From: Marivirga harenae
GTDB lineage: Bacteria > Bacteroidota > Bacteroidia > Cytophagales > Cyclobacteriaceae
Reading direction: 5' to 3'
DNA length: 64,000 nucleotides
Assembly: GCF_030534335.1 (NCBI RefSeq)
Contig: NZ_CP130565.1
Span: forward strand, 1,261,501 to 1,325,500
The stretch's first letter is position 1; every line of letters begins with the position of its first letter. The notes below the pieces were generated by a model. That model was not told the origin of the DNA. It saw only the letters and a list, made by a program, of their open reading frames with translations, and ran no database searches. Positions 43,323 through 51,399 of this stretch are shown here, piece by piece. Made by a program: the position numbers and the translations under genes.

Positions 43323-44183
43323 TTACTCTTGATTAATTGAATTCAGCATTGCCACTACGTGAGTACCGAGCGATTCAGCTACTATTTTTTTATACTCCGT
43401 GCTACTTGTAAACCCACCATCTTTATTAAAGAATTCTGCTAATATAGGCTCCCAGTCGCTATTTATCGGCATAATGAAACCAAACTCCTCTCCTGTCTTA
43501 TCTCCCGCAACGTGCCTCTTGATATTACTGACTTCTTCAATTGCGGTTAAGTAAGAGGAAAAATCCAGATAAGTAAAATAATTACTATTTTGATTTACTC
43601 TTTCATAACATTCCTTAAAGGAATTAACAGATTCAATTTTTAATTGAGGGAATGATCCAGCTTTTAATTCATGAGCTCTTTTTTCATGGGTAGTACCTTT
43701 TTGAACAATTAGGGTTTTGCCAGAAAATTCACTGGAAATATTACTAAAGCTCTTTAGATCTGGAACGGATTTATTAGTCAGCAATATAGATACGTTAGAA
43801 AAGAAAGAGGGGCTGAATTGCACTTCCTTCTTACGGGACTGTGTAATCGTGACATCGGCCAGTCCAAAGACTCCCCCGCTTCCGTTTTCAACACTTTGGT
43901 AGAATTCGGAGAAATCAACAGCATCTTGAGGTTGATGAACATTCACATCTAAGTTTACTTTATGTGTGCTTTCAACATATTCCACGAATTCATTCCAAAT
44001 TTTAATGCATAAGCCATCTAATTCACCATTATTTTGGAAGATGAATTTGCCAGAATAGTTGTAAGTAACCGTGACTTCGCCAGTCCCTTTGGACTTAGTT
44101 TGTTTCCAGCTGTCCCCTGATAATTGTGAGTTTGCAGTATAACTTAAAAAAAATGCCGAGATAATTAATATTAGATTCTTCAT
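43323..44183 (-). CDS. Periplasmic solute-binding protein (SBP_bac_3-like)
   Basis: The ORF extends upstream to 44237, but the ATG at 44183 gives a signal peptide (MKNLILIISAFFLSYTANSQ), so the protein is 286 aa. The mature part matches family 3 extracellular binding proteins: GKFIFQNNGELDGLCIKIWN, GVFGLADVTITQSRKKEVQFS (typically the FSxP motif) and LIVQKGTTHEKRA. No ABC permease or ATPase adjoins it, so it may be an orphan receptor domain or partner of a distant transporter. It lies downstream of the ParA-like pair, separated by about 350 bp. Confidence 0.82.
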   Translation of the reverse strand: MKNLILIISAFFLSYTANSQLSGDSWKQTKSKGTGEVTVTYNYSGKFIFQNNGELDGLCIKIWNEFVEYVESTHKVNLDVNVHQPQDAVDFSEFYQSVENGSGGVFGLADVTITQSRKKEVQFSPSFFSNVSILLTNKSVPDLKSFSNISSEFSGKTLIVQKGTTHEKRAHELKAGSFPQLKIESVNSFKECYERVNQNSNYFTYLDFSSYLTAIEEVSNIKRHVAGDKTGEEFGFIMPINSDWEPILAEFFNKDGGFTSSTEYKKIVAESLGTHVVAMLNSINQE

Positions 44184-44537
44184 ATCTGTTAAGTTTATTG
44201 CTAATTTTTGAATATGAGTTTTATTCAATTTAAACAATTCTAATGTGAAATAAAACAGATATTGAATTGCTTTTGTTCTATTACCTATAGAAAGAGGACG
44301 TGAATAGGATTAGAAAAGTCTAATTTTATGTAAGTTGTAGAGCTTATTACATGGCAAAAGCAAACGTGATTTTCAATTAAAAGAATTATAATCTAATTTG
44401 GTCTAATTCAATAATTCGTTAATCGAAACTGTGCATGATTTTATATAGCGTGATAGATTAGTTAAGATTGCGCCTTGTTTTGAGTGGTTTTTATTCCATA
44501 GTAAGGAACAAATGCTGAGGGAAATAAGAATTTCTGA
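44184..44537. other. Intergenic region, nothing recognisable
   Basis: About 350 bp of AT-rich sequence between the binding protein start and the end of the small ParA-partner gene. No ORF of length, no strong hairpin and no known RNA motif is seen. A nine-codon ORF at 44351 (ATGGCAAAAGC) looks accidental. Confidence 0.6.
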
Positions 44538-44909
44538 TTATCTAAGTTTTTCCAATATTAAATCCTGATGTTGTAGATATACAATCAGGTTTTCTAATAA
44601 TATGTCCGACCCTTCTTTTTCATCTTGTTGCGCCAATACTTTTTCACAAACCTTGTATAGCACTTGTCTAGATGATAAACCATGAATTTTGGCAGCTTTC
44701 AAAATGAATTTAGCAACCTCATCCTCGTGTAATGCTCCTTCGGGCAAATTGTCCAGTTTTTTGATTTCAGATTTTAAAGCTTCCACCTCGGCCAATTGAG
44801 TCGGTTTTTTAGATAAAAAATCTTTGCTCTCATCGCCAGAACCGGGAGCCTGGTTTTTCATAAATTCATTTAGGTCTTTCAATGTATCTTTTTTCTTAGC
44901 CATAGTCAT
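44538..44909 (-). CDS. Small partner of ParA-like ATPase, hypothetical
   Basis: A 123-aa protein with a Lys-rich N-terminus (MTMAKKKDTLKDLNEFMKNQ; an alternative ATG is two codons inside), a Gly/Ser linker, a helical middle (LAEVEALKSEIKKLD) and a C-terminal helical domain (SSRQVLYKVCEKVLAQQDE). It starts 5 bp after the ParA-like gene stops. Basic N-termini that stimulate a ParA ATPase are typical of ParB-type and cargo-adaptor partners, so it could be one, but this is inference. No family recognised. Confidence 0.7.
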   Translation of the reverse strand: MTMAKKKDTLKDLNEFMKNQAPGSGDESKDFLSKKPTQLAEVEALKSEIKKLDNLPEGALHEDEVAKFILKAAKIHGLSSRQVLYKVCEKVLAQQDEKEGSDILLENLIVYLQHQDLILEKLR

Positions 44910-44914
44910 TATTA

Positions 44915-45535
44915 TTAAAGATGTGAAAGTATCGCTTTTGTGATAGGTAAAAACTCTTTTTCTGCTAAAATGGTACTGAAATTAGCAAAAATATTCTTTG
45001 CCGGAACTTTTACTTCCAAAATTTCAGCATCTAATTCCGAAAGAGCGTCCTTAACGGTATCAATTTTTGTGGCTGAGTGAACTCTGTTGGGCAATACCAA
45101 TATTTTTAATTTTTCATTTTCTTTTAGAGCATATTTAATGTCTTCCACAGTTTGATAAGTTACTAACAAATCATTAGGTGTCAAACTTGTCGGGACAATC
45201 ACTAAGTCACTACTTAAACTTAGTTTTTTAATGTGCTCATCTGTAGTTTTCCCGGCACTATCTATTATTATAAAATCCAGCTTTCGATTCTGTAGTTCTT
45301 TTATATCTTCCAAGGCCTTGTGGTCCTCAGAAGCGATAATTGGAAAAACAGCAGATTCTTTTGCTCCTGTTTTGTAAAGTTCCATTTTTCTCAAGGTATT
45401 GAGCGTGTAATTGGTGTCTGTCTCCAACATTGCCAAAGAATGTCCCAAACTGTGTAACATAGTGGCAAAATGAATAGCGCTAGTGGTTTTTCCCGTACCG
45501 CCCTTTCGTGAAATAAATGAAATTATTTTTGTCAT
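44915..45535 (-). CDS. Orphan ParA/MinD-type ATPase
   Basis: A 206-aa deviant Walker ATPase, short for the family. The P-loop is ISRKGGTGKTTS with the signature lysine Lys11 and Lys16, followed by the switch region FIIIDSAGKTTDEH. There is no HTH domain, and no parB lies beside it. Such orphan ParAs position plasmids, chromosomes or protein cargo on the nucleoid. The parS-like sites are about 8 kb away, but a direct link is not shown. The divergent nitroreductase gene begins 78 bp from its start. Confidence 0.87.
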   Translation of the reverse strand: MTKIISFISRKGGTGKTTSAIHFATMLHSLGHSLAMLETDTNYTLNTLRKMELYKTGAKESAVFPIIASEDHKALEDIKELQNRKLDFIIIDSAGKTTDEHIKKLSLSSDLVIVPTSLTPNDLLVTYQTVEDIKYALKENEKLKILVLPNRVHSATKIDTVKDALSELDAEILEVKVPAKNIFANFSTILAEKEFLPITKAILSHL

Positions 45536-45612
45536 AACAAAAAATGAATATCAATAAAAATACATAGCTGTAACCCTTTTTCCAAATCTAGGTTAAATTT
45601 GCAAAAAAGATA

Positions 45613-46212
45613 ATGAAGAAAATTATTAATATAGAAGAATTTAACGAATTAATAAGGTCCAGAAGATCTATTTATCCAGCACAATATTCCGGTGAAAAAG
45701 TGAATGATCTTATTATTGAGCAAATGTTAGAAAACGCGAATTGGGCACCTAACCATAAACATACGGAACCATGGAGGTTTATAGTTTTTACTGATAAAGG
45801 CTTGGACCAGTTAGGTAAATTTCAATCTGATATTTATCAACAAGTATCTAAAGCAAAAGGGAGCTTTGATCAGGCTAAAATGGAGACCCTTAGAAATAAA
45901 CCATTGATGGCATCGCATGTAATAGCCATTGGTATGAAAAGAGATGAAAAACAAAGCATTCCAGTTGAAGAAGAAATTTCTGCTGTTGCTTCTGCAGTAC
46001 AAAATATGCAATTAACAGCTAGTGCATATGGTGTAGGTTGTTATTGGGGTTCAGGAGGAATCACTTATATGAAAGAAGCAAAAAACGCATTAGGATTAGA
46101 AGAAGATGACAAGTTAATGGGCTTTTTATATGTTGGCATGCCTAAAGAAGGCTTTTGGCCAGAAGGAAAAAGAAACCCAATGAATGACAAAGTAAACTGG
46201 GTAACTGGATAA
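45613..46212 (+). CDS. Nitroreductase-family protein
   Basis: A 199-aa FMN-dependent oxidoreductase. The N-terminal SRRSIYPAQYSGEKV and the following ANWAPNHKHTEPWRF form the flavin-binding region, and GVGCYWGSGG is the second conserved block. Substrates of this family range from nitroaromatics to quinones and cannot be told apart here. A TAAATTTG element at 45594-45601 is a possible -7 box for it. The membrane methyltransferase-like gene follows after 9 bp. Confidence 0.92.
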   Translation: MKKIINIEEFNELIRSRRSIYPAQYSGEKVNDLIIEQMLENANWAPNHKHTEPWRFIVFTDKGLDQLGKFQSDIYQQVSKAKGSFDQAKMETLRNKPLMASHVIAIGMKRDEKQSIPVEEEISAVASAVQNMQLTASAYGVGCYWGSGGITYMKEAKNALGLEEDDKLMGFLYVGMPKEGFWPEGKRNPMNDKVNWVTG

Positions 46213-46221
46213 TTCGGACCT

Positions 46222-46800
46222 ATGATTCAATATTGGGAATATTTACAGGTAGTAATTGCATGGTTAATTTTTGGAATTGCCCATTCAGTTTTGGCGTCTT
46301 CTCTAGTTAAGGAGAAGGTGAATTTAAGGCCACGTTCTTATCGCAGGCTGTATAATGTAATTTCAGTTTTTGCTGTACTATTTATTTTTTTATTAGGGAG
46401 CACAATTCAACCGGAATTTTTATTTCCAAAGGACCAAAGTAGTAAGGCAATTGGTTTGATTATTGCCACGTTTGGGTTTTTATTAGCGAAGTTGGCCTTT
46501 AAGCCGATTAGCTTTTCAGAATTCTTAGGAATTAAATCTGAAACAAATCAAAAGCTAATCACTCACGGTATTTATGGTAGAATGCGCCATCCACTTTACA
46601 CCGCATTGATTTTAGGAATCGTAGGTTTTGTAGTTTTTAGCCCAACTTATACTAATTTGTTACATGCTATTTGCATCTCCTTTTACCTCTTCATTGGTAT
46701 TCATTATGAGGAAAGGAGATTGATAGCACATTTTGGTAAAAAATACGAAGACTATAAAAGTAAAACTCCAATGCTATTTCCTACTTTCAGACGAAAATGA
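46222..46800 (+). CDS. Membrane methyltransferase-like protein (isoprenylcysteine/PEMT-type)
   Basis: A 192-aa protein with about five membrane segments and the signature region of the isoprenylcysteine carboxyl methyltransferase / phospholipid methyltransferase group: GIYGRMRHPLYTA (the RHP motif) and ending YEERRLIAHFGKKYEDYKSK. These integral proteins bind SAM at the membrane face. The bacterial substrate is unknown, probably a lipid or small molecule. It is co-transcribed with the nitroreductase gene. Confidence 0.85.
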   Translation: MIQYWEYLQVVIAWLIFGIAHSVLASSLVKEKVNLRPRSYRRLYNVISVFAVLFIFLLGSTIQPEFLFPKDQSSKAIGLIIATFGFLLAKLAFKPISFSEFLGIKSETNQKLITHGIYGRMRHPLYTALILGIVGFVVFSPTYTNLLHAICISFYLFIGIHYEERRLIAHFGKKYEDYKSKTPMLFPTFRRK

Positions 46801-46940
46801 CTGAAATAATAATGAGAGATTTTGGCACTTTTTAAAGTAAAAAAGGGTTTACTCATTTGATTGCACTTACATTTGGGCTCGTTAGTCGAAATATGTAAGG
46901 AAAACTGAAAAATTAACAGTGAAATATTTTACTTTTTATG

Positions 46941-46970
46941 TTAGCAAACTACATTTGAAGTGTATATTTG
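46941..46970 (+). promoter_or_regulatory. Probable promoter of the oxygenase-like gene
   Basis: TTAG (46941-46944), 18 bp and TATATTTG (46963-46970) approximate the Bacteroidota consensus. Transcription would begin near 46976, which places the upstream TTG start outside the message and supports the ATG at 46995. Confidence 0.4.
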
Positions 46971-46994
46971 CGCCACGAAATTCTAAATTCCTTT

Positions 46995-47750
46995 ATGGAA
47001 CTTATTCAAAGTAAGCATTTTAGTCAAGAACAAATCGACCAGTACAGGGAAGAGTTTGAATCTTCCAAACCATTCCACCACCTTATCCTAGATGACTTTT
47101 TGTCAACAGAGGTAGCTGAAAAACTTCATAACTTCTTTCCAGAAGATGATCTTTTCAATAAGCCTAAAAAGGATAAGCATGAAAATAAGCTTGAGGGAGA
47201 TAAATTTGAGGAATATCCTCGATTATTTAATCTCTTGAAGGAAGAAATTGCCCAGCCTAAATTTTTGGAACTTATCGAAAAGGTAACTGGCATCAAAAAT
47301 GCTTTTATCACTAATGACGGTTTTGGAGTGGGAATTCAAAAAGGAAAGAAAGGTTCTTTTGAAGATGTACATGTAGATTTTAACATTCATCCAGAAAAAG
47401 ATGTACAAAGAAGGCTTAATCTTCAGCTTTACTTAACTCCTAGGTGGAAACCCGAATGGAACGGGGCATTGGAAATGTGGAACGATTGTGTTTCCAAATG
47501 TAAAAAAGCGGTTTCATGTAGATTTAACCGGGCAGTAATTTTTGAAGTGAAAGACACTTCCTACTATGGGTATACCAAGCCCTTAGACTGTCCTGATAAA
47601 GAAGAAAGAAAAATGTTTTCTGCGACTTTTTATACCAAGAAAGAGAAAGAAGATATTGCTTTTCATGACACAATATTTCCGGAGCATCAAGAGGAAAAGC
47701 AACAACCAACATTTTTTGAGAGTATCAAAAAAGCTTTAAAAGTCAGCTAA
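46995..47750 (+). CDS. 2OG-Fe(II) oxygenase homologue with a substituted iron ligand
   Basis: The frame opens at a TTG at 46968, but the ATG at 46995 fits the promoter and is preferred (251 aa). It matches the prolyl-4-hydroxylase-like 2OG-FeII_Oxy_3 family: HLILDDFL at the start, the HxD pair His126/Asp128 in VHVDFNIHP, then LYLTPRW and RFNRAVIFE. In family members the distal histidine lies in a 'SYHGHP' segment; here it reads SYYGYTKP, so Tyr191 replaces it (TAT at 47565-47567). The protein may therefore bind iron differently or be inactive. A methyltransferase gene follows after 10 bp. Confidence 0.8.
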   Translation: MELIQSKHFSQEQIDQYREEFESSKPFHHLILDDFLSTEVAEKLHNFFPEDDLFNKPKKDKHENKLEGDKFEEYPRLFNLLKEEIAQPKFLELIEKVTGIKNAFITNDGFGVGIQKGKKGSFEDVHVDFNIHPEKDVQRRLNLQLYLTPRWKPEWNGALEMWNDCVSKCKKAVSCRFNRAVIFEVKDTSYYGYTKPLDCPDKEERKMFSATFYTKKEKEDIAFHDTIFPEHQEEKQQPTFFESIKKALKVS

Positions 47751-47760
47751 GCAATAAATC

Positions 47761-48537
47761 ATGGCCAACGTTTCAACTACGGAGATAACCTCCGACTCCA
47801 TTGCATCCGATAACCCTATTCATCAGCGACTTTTGTCTGCCTATGTTTATGCTCAGCCGCAGGTTGAAGGCAGGTTATTAGAAATAGGATGTGGGACAGG
47901 AAGAGGGTTGGAGATTCTGGTCAATTCAGCTGATCATTATACTGGCATTGATAAATATAAAAGCTTAACAGACGAATTACAGGAAAAATATCCTCAGGCT
48001 GATTTCAAATCCATGCATATTCCGCCTTTGACAGGAATTAAGGATAATTCCTTTGATACTGTGGTTTCATTTCAGGTAATTGAGCATATAAAAGATGATG
48101 AAAGCTTCTTGAAAGAAATCTACAGAGTATTAAAGCCTGGGGGAAAAGCGATCATTTCCACACCCAATAAGAAAATGACTTTGACCAGAAATCCCTGGCA
48201 TGTTCGCGAATACTTTGCTCATGAGTTAGTATCACTCTGCCAAACGATTTTTTCAAAAGTGGAAGCTAACGGCATTGCAGGAAATGATAAGGTAATGGAT
48301 TATCATGAGAAGAACAGACAATCAGTCCAGAAGATTACCCGATTCGACATTTTGAATTTGCAATATCGCTTACCAGCGCCATTACTAAGGATTCCTTATG
48401 AGTTTTTGAACAGACTCAATAGAAATAAGCTAGATCAGGCAGATAACGCCCTTGTGAAATCAATCACAGTGGCGGATTATTTTGTAAATGAAAGTGCTGC
48501 GGAAAGCTTAGATTTATTTTACACCTTGGAAAAGTAA
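47761..48537 (+). CDS. SAM-dependent methyltransferase
   Basis: A 258-aa class I methyltransferase of the Methyltransf_11 type: motif I RLLEIGCGTGRGLEIL, acidic loop TGIDKYK, VVSFQVIEHI and VLKPGGKAIISTPN. The C-terminal region beyond residue 180 is helical and uncharacterised. Its start is 10 bp downstream of the oxygenase-like gene, so they are probably co-transcribed and may act on the same molecule. Substrate unknown. The gene is convergent with dgt, whose stop lies 9 bp away. Confidence 0.88.
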   Translation: MANVSTTEITSDSIASDNPIHQRLLSAYVYAQPQVEGRLLEIGCGTGRGLEILVNSADHYTGIDKYKSLTDELQEKYPQADFKSMHIPPLTGIKDNSFDTVVSFQVIEHIKDDESFLKEIYRVLKPGGKAIISTPNKKMTLTRNPWHVREYFAHELVSLCQTIFSKVEANGIAGNDKVMDYHEKNRQSVQKITRFDILNLQYRLPAPLLRIPYEFLNRLNRNKLDQADNALVKSITVADYFVNESAAESLDLFYTLEK

Positions 48538-48546
48538 GTTAGCAAC

Positions 48547-49902
48547 CTACTTCATTCCTGGCAAACTGATTCCTTTTAATTTCCTATAAAGATTTATTGC
48601 ATATCGATCCGTCATTCCACTGATGTAATCAATGCAAATTAGACTGATTTCATAAAGACTGGCTGTATCGGTAATTAATTCCTGATAGGTTTCGGGCAAT
48701 AATCTAAAAACAGTTAGATCTTTCTTGCTAGATTCTTCTATTCCTTTTTGTGCAATGGCCGCCCCCAAAAATTCTTCTAACAAGCCCTCCAAAACACGAT
48801 GCCCAACAACTTCTGTCTGTAAAACTAAATGGGAACGATAAATTTTCTGAACCGAGACTTCGATAATATCACGTAAAACTCTTTTAGACGGCACCTGGCT
48901 CATCAATGAGGAGTCGAATTTTCCATTCAAAATGTCTTCTTCATTTGCTATGAATACTTCAGCACATTCATTAATAAGTTTGTTTATGCATAGCGCTCTT
49001 AAGTAAGCAATCTTCTCATTTTTGCCCTTTGTTTTTTCAAGCTTTTCAGGTAAGTAGGATTCACCTAGCACATTAGCTAACAAATCACGTGCTTGCTCAT
49101 ACGAAACCCAACCCAAACGGCAGCCGTCTTCCAAATCAATAACATGATAGCAAATGTCATCTGCGGCTTCTACCAAAAATGTTAATGGATGACGAACCCA
49201 ACTCATTTCATTTGAAAGGCGAATCAATCCTAATTCATTCGCTAATTCTTCGAAATAGTGCTTCTCCGTTTGAAAAAAGCCATATTTCTTCTGACTTTTT
49301 CTACTGTTATCTTTTTCAAACAAATGGGCAGTTCTAGGATATTTACTAAAGGCGGCTAAAGTGCTATAAGTCAATTTTATCCCCCTATTATCGGGCCTGT
49401 GGAATAAACGGAACCCTTGAGCATTGCCTTCAAAATGCGTTAAATCTTCCCACTCTTCAACAGACACTTGTGATTGTATCCATTTTCCAAGTTGACTATT
49501 TTTGAAGAAAGCGGAGATGGCATCTTCCCCTGAATGACCGAATGGTGGGTTTCCTATGTCGTGAGCTAAAGAAGCGGCTGCAACTATCGCTCCGAAATCA
49601 AAAGATGAAAAGCCGGATTCTTGCAATTCAGCGTATTTTTCGACTATTGATTCGCCTACTTTTTTGCCCAATGAACGGCCCACACTACTTACTTCCAAGC
49701 TGTGCGTCAGCCGAGTATGAACAAAATCTTCCTCGGGTAAGGGAACCACCTGGGTTTTATCCTGCAATCTTCGGAAGGGATGAGAAAAAATAATTCTATC
49801 ATAATCCTGCTCGAAAAATGAGCGTGCAGAAGATTGATTGGTATTGGTGCTTTGTTCTAAGCGATTTGGGTTTAGTAATTTTAGCCAGTTCATTTTTTTC
49901 AT
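48547..49902 (-). CDS. dgt: Deoxyguanosinetriphosphate triphosphohydrolase (dGTPase)
   Basis: A 451-aa HD-domain enzyme that hydrolyses dNTPs to deoxynucleosides and tripolyphosphate, adjusting dNTP pools. Motifs: TRLTHSLEVSSVGRSLG (His67 as the first metal ligand), SLAHDIGNPPFGHSGEDA (His114/Asp115), then the later DDICYHVIDLEDG. An ATG at codon 4 is an alternative start. The gene is preceded by a terminator, so it has its own promoter. Confidence 0.93.
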   Translation of the reverse strand: MKKMNWLKLLNPNRLEQSTNTNQSSARSFFEQDYDRIIFSHPFRRLQDKTQVVPLPEEDFVHTRLTHSLEVSSVGRSLGKKVGESIVEKYAELQESGFSSFDFGAIVAAASLAHDIGNPPFGHSGEDAISAFFKNSQLGKWIQSQVSVEEWEDLTHFEGNAQGFRLFHRPDNRGIKLTYSTLAAFSKYPRTAHLFEKDNSRKSQKKYGFFQTEKHYFEELANELGLIRLSNEMSWVRHPLTFLVEAADDICYHVIDLEDGCRLGWVSYEQARDLLANVLGESYLPEKLEKTKGKNEKIAYLRALCINKLINECAEVFIANEEDILNGKFDSSLMSQVPSKRVLRDIIEVSVQKIYRSHLVLQTEVVGHRVLEGLLEEFLGAAIAQKGIEESSKKDLTVFRLLPETYQELITDTASLYEISLICIDYISGMTDRYAINLYRKLKGISLPGMK

Positions 49903-49950
49903 AGCTTAAAATTAATGGAAAGAATTGATTTTGGAATTATAGATTGAGTT

Positions 49951-49972
49951 AAAAAAAGAGCCAAGAGGCTCT
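49951..49972 (-). terminator. Rho-independent terminator after the Rieske-like gene
   Basis: Read on the minus strand: stem AGAGCC/GGCTCT with loop TCTT, followed by a run of seven T's. It lies between the Rieske-like lipoprotein gene and dgt and should end the transcript coming from pheS, hbd and the lipoprotein. Confidence 0.85.
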
Positions 49973-50036
49973 CCCCAAAATGGAAGTAGTACGTACTTCC
50001 TAGAATAGGCCTATACATGTTAGGAAACAAAAGTTT

Positions 50037-50501
50037 TTACCTGTTCTCACTTCTAACAATAGTATTATCAATATATAAATTCCGTCCAGATAAACTAGTA
50101 TAATATTCTCTCAATTTTCTGGGAGAAGGGCTATTGGTAGGATACCCACTTAAATTATAGAATGAATTTCCGCATTCGCATTCCAGATATTGTTGACCAG
50201 CATTCATGGACACTATTGAGCAATCTTTTTCTGGTTCGTAAGGACATGTTCTTTCAAAAGCAGCATAGTCATTTTCTGCTCTTTTGACTACAATCACTCC
50301 ATTTAAGCCAACATCGGGTAAAATTACATTTTTCTCAAACTGCAGACTTTGATAGCTTACTAGATCAAGATTCAACGATAATTGAAAAGGATCTGGTAAA
50401 GGAAGTTCATCTACGAATACTTCAGGATTCTCTTCTCCACAGCTTAAAAACAGTAAAAAAGGTAATAATAGAACAAATGAAAATCTCTTAATTGTAATCA
50501 T
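50037..50501 (-). CDS. Rieske-like lipoprotein with four cysteines in place of Cys/His ligands
   Basis: The open frame reaches 50600, but the ATG at 50501 starts a lipoprotein signal (MITIKRFSFVLLLPFLLFLS then Cys21); the protein is 154 aa. The C-terminal half resembles a Rieske domain: AAFERTCPYEP, then LECECGNSFYNLSGYPTNSP and a strand pair PRKLREYYTSL. The usual CxH...CxxH ligands are changed: position after Cys86 is Pro-Tyr, and the second motif is CECGNS (Cys108, Cys110) with Cys94 between. Four cysteines could hold an Fe-S cluster or zinc in the periplasm. It overlaps hbd by 14 bp. Confidence 0.75.
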   Translation of the reverse strand: MITIKRFSFVLLLPFLLFLSCGEENPEVFVDELPLPDPFQLSLNLDLVSYQSLQFEKNVILPDVGLNGVIVVKRAENDYAAFERTCPYEPEKDCSIVSMNAGQQYLECECGNSFYNLSGYPTNSPSPRKLREYYTSLSGRNLYIDNTIVRSENR

Positions 50502-51345
50502 AAAATCCTTTGCCGCTTTTTCTTCCGTGGTGGCCGGCATCCACTTTTTGTTGTTGTATTCTGCTTGGTCTGAATTTACTATCGTAATAAAAAGACTCAA
50601 ACATAGATTTGGTCACTGAAAAATTAGTATCTACACCAATCAAATCCATTAACCGAAAAGGACCCATTTTAAATCCCGAACTTTCCACTAATCTGTCTAC
50701 TTGTTCAAAATCAGCCACATTTTCTTCGGCTATCTTCAGCGATTCAACATAAAAATGGCGCGCTACACGATTAACGATGAAACCGGGCGAATCTTTTGCC
50801 ATCACGGCCTTTTTGCCCATTTTTTCAGCTAGGGCTTTAGTAGTTGCAGCAATTTCTGGATGTGTTGAGGCTCCAGAAATGATTTCCACTAATTTCATTA
50901 TGTGAGCAGGATTGAAAAAATGCATCCCAACTAATCTTTCAGGATTTTGCAAGCCAGCGCCAATTTGCGTAATGGGAATGGAAGAAGTATTTGTGGCTAA
51001 AATAGTACTTTCTAAATTGATCTTTTCCAATTTACTGAAAAGGTCAATTTTTACCTGCAGTTTTTCTACAATGGCTTCAATAATGACATCAGCTTTCAGC
51101 TGTTCTAAATCAGAAATAAAACTGATGTTCGCTAAGCAAGCATCTTTTTGATCTTCTGAGACCTTTCCTTTTTCAATCCCCTTATCCAGGTTTTTTGTAA
51201 TCGCTTTTTTGGCTTTGTCCAAAGCCGCTTCCTGAATATCAAATATTGTGGTTTTATAGCCGGCCATAGCACTCATTTGTGCAATTCCGGAACCCATGGT
51301 TCCTGCCCCTACTATGCCAATTGATTTGATTTCGTTTAATTTCAT
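50488..51345 (-). CDS. hbd: 3-hydroxyacyl-CoA (3-hydroxybutyryl-CoA) dehydrogenase
   Basis: The 285-aa enzyme oxidises 3-hydroxyacyl-CoA with NAD in fatty-acid degradation or butanoate metabolism. The dinucleotide loop is GIVGAGTMGSGIAQM; the catalytic His lies in GMHFFNPAHIMKLVE, with Ser/Asn partners nearby; the C-terminal domain starts at KDSPGFIVNRVARHF. The short single-domain length points to the monofunctional Hbd type. The assignment of hbd versus another short-chain 3-hydroxyacyl-CoA dehydrogenase is not certain. Its end overlaps the Rieske-like lipoprotein gene. Confidence 0.9.
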   Translation of the reverse strand: MKLNEIKSIGIVGAGTMGSGIAQMSAMAGYKTTIFDIQEAALDKAKKAITKNLDKGIEKGKVSEDQKDACLANISFISDLEQLKADVIIEAIVEKLQVKIDLFSKLEKINLESTILATNTSSIPITQIGAGLQNPERLVGMHFFNPAHIMKLVEIISGASTHPEIAATTKALAEKMGKKAVMAKDSPGFIVNRVARHFYVESLKIAEENVADFEQVDRLVESSGFKMGPFRLMDLIGVDTNFSVTKSMFESFYYDSKFRPSRIQQQKVDAGHHGRKSGKGFYDYN

Positions 51346-51399
51346 AATGCTTTGATATTTAAAACTAGAATGGTCTTTTTTCCAGAAAAGGTCTGAAGC

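Noticed and set aside
44351-44380. Nine-codon ORF beginning MAKAN
   Set aside because: It is too short, has no continuation in other frames and no ribosome-binding context.
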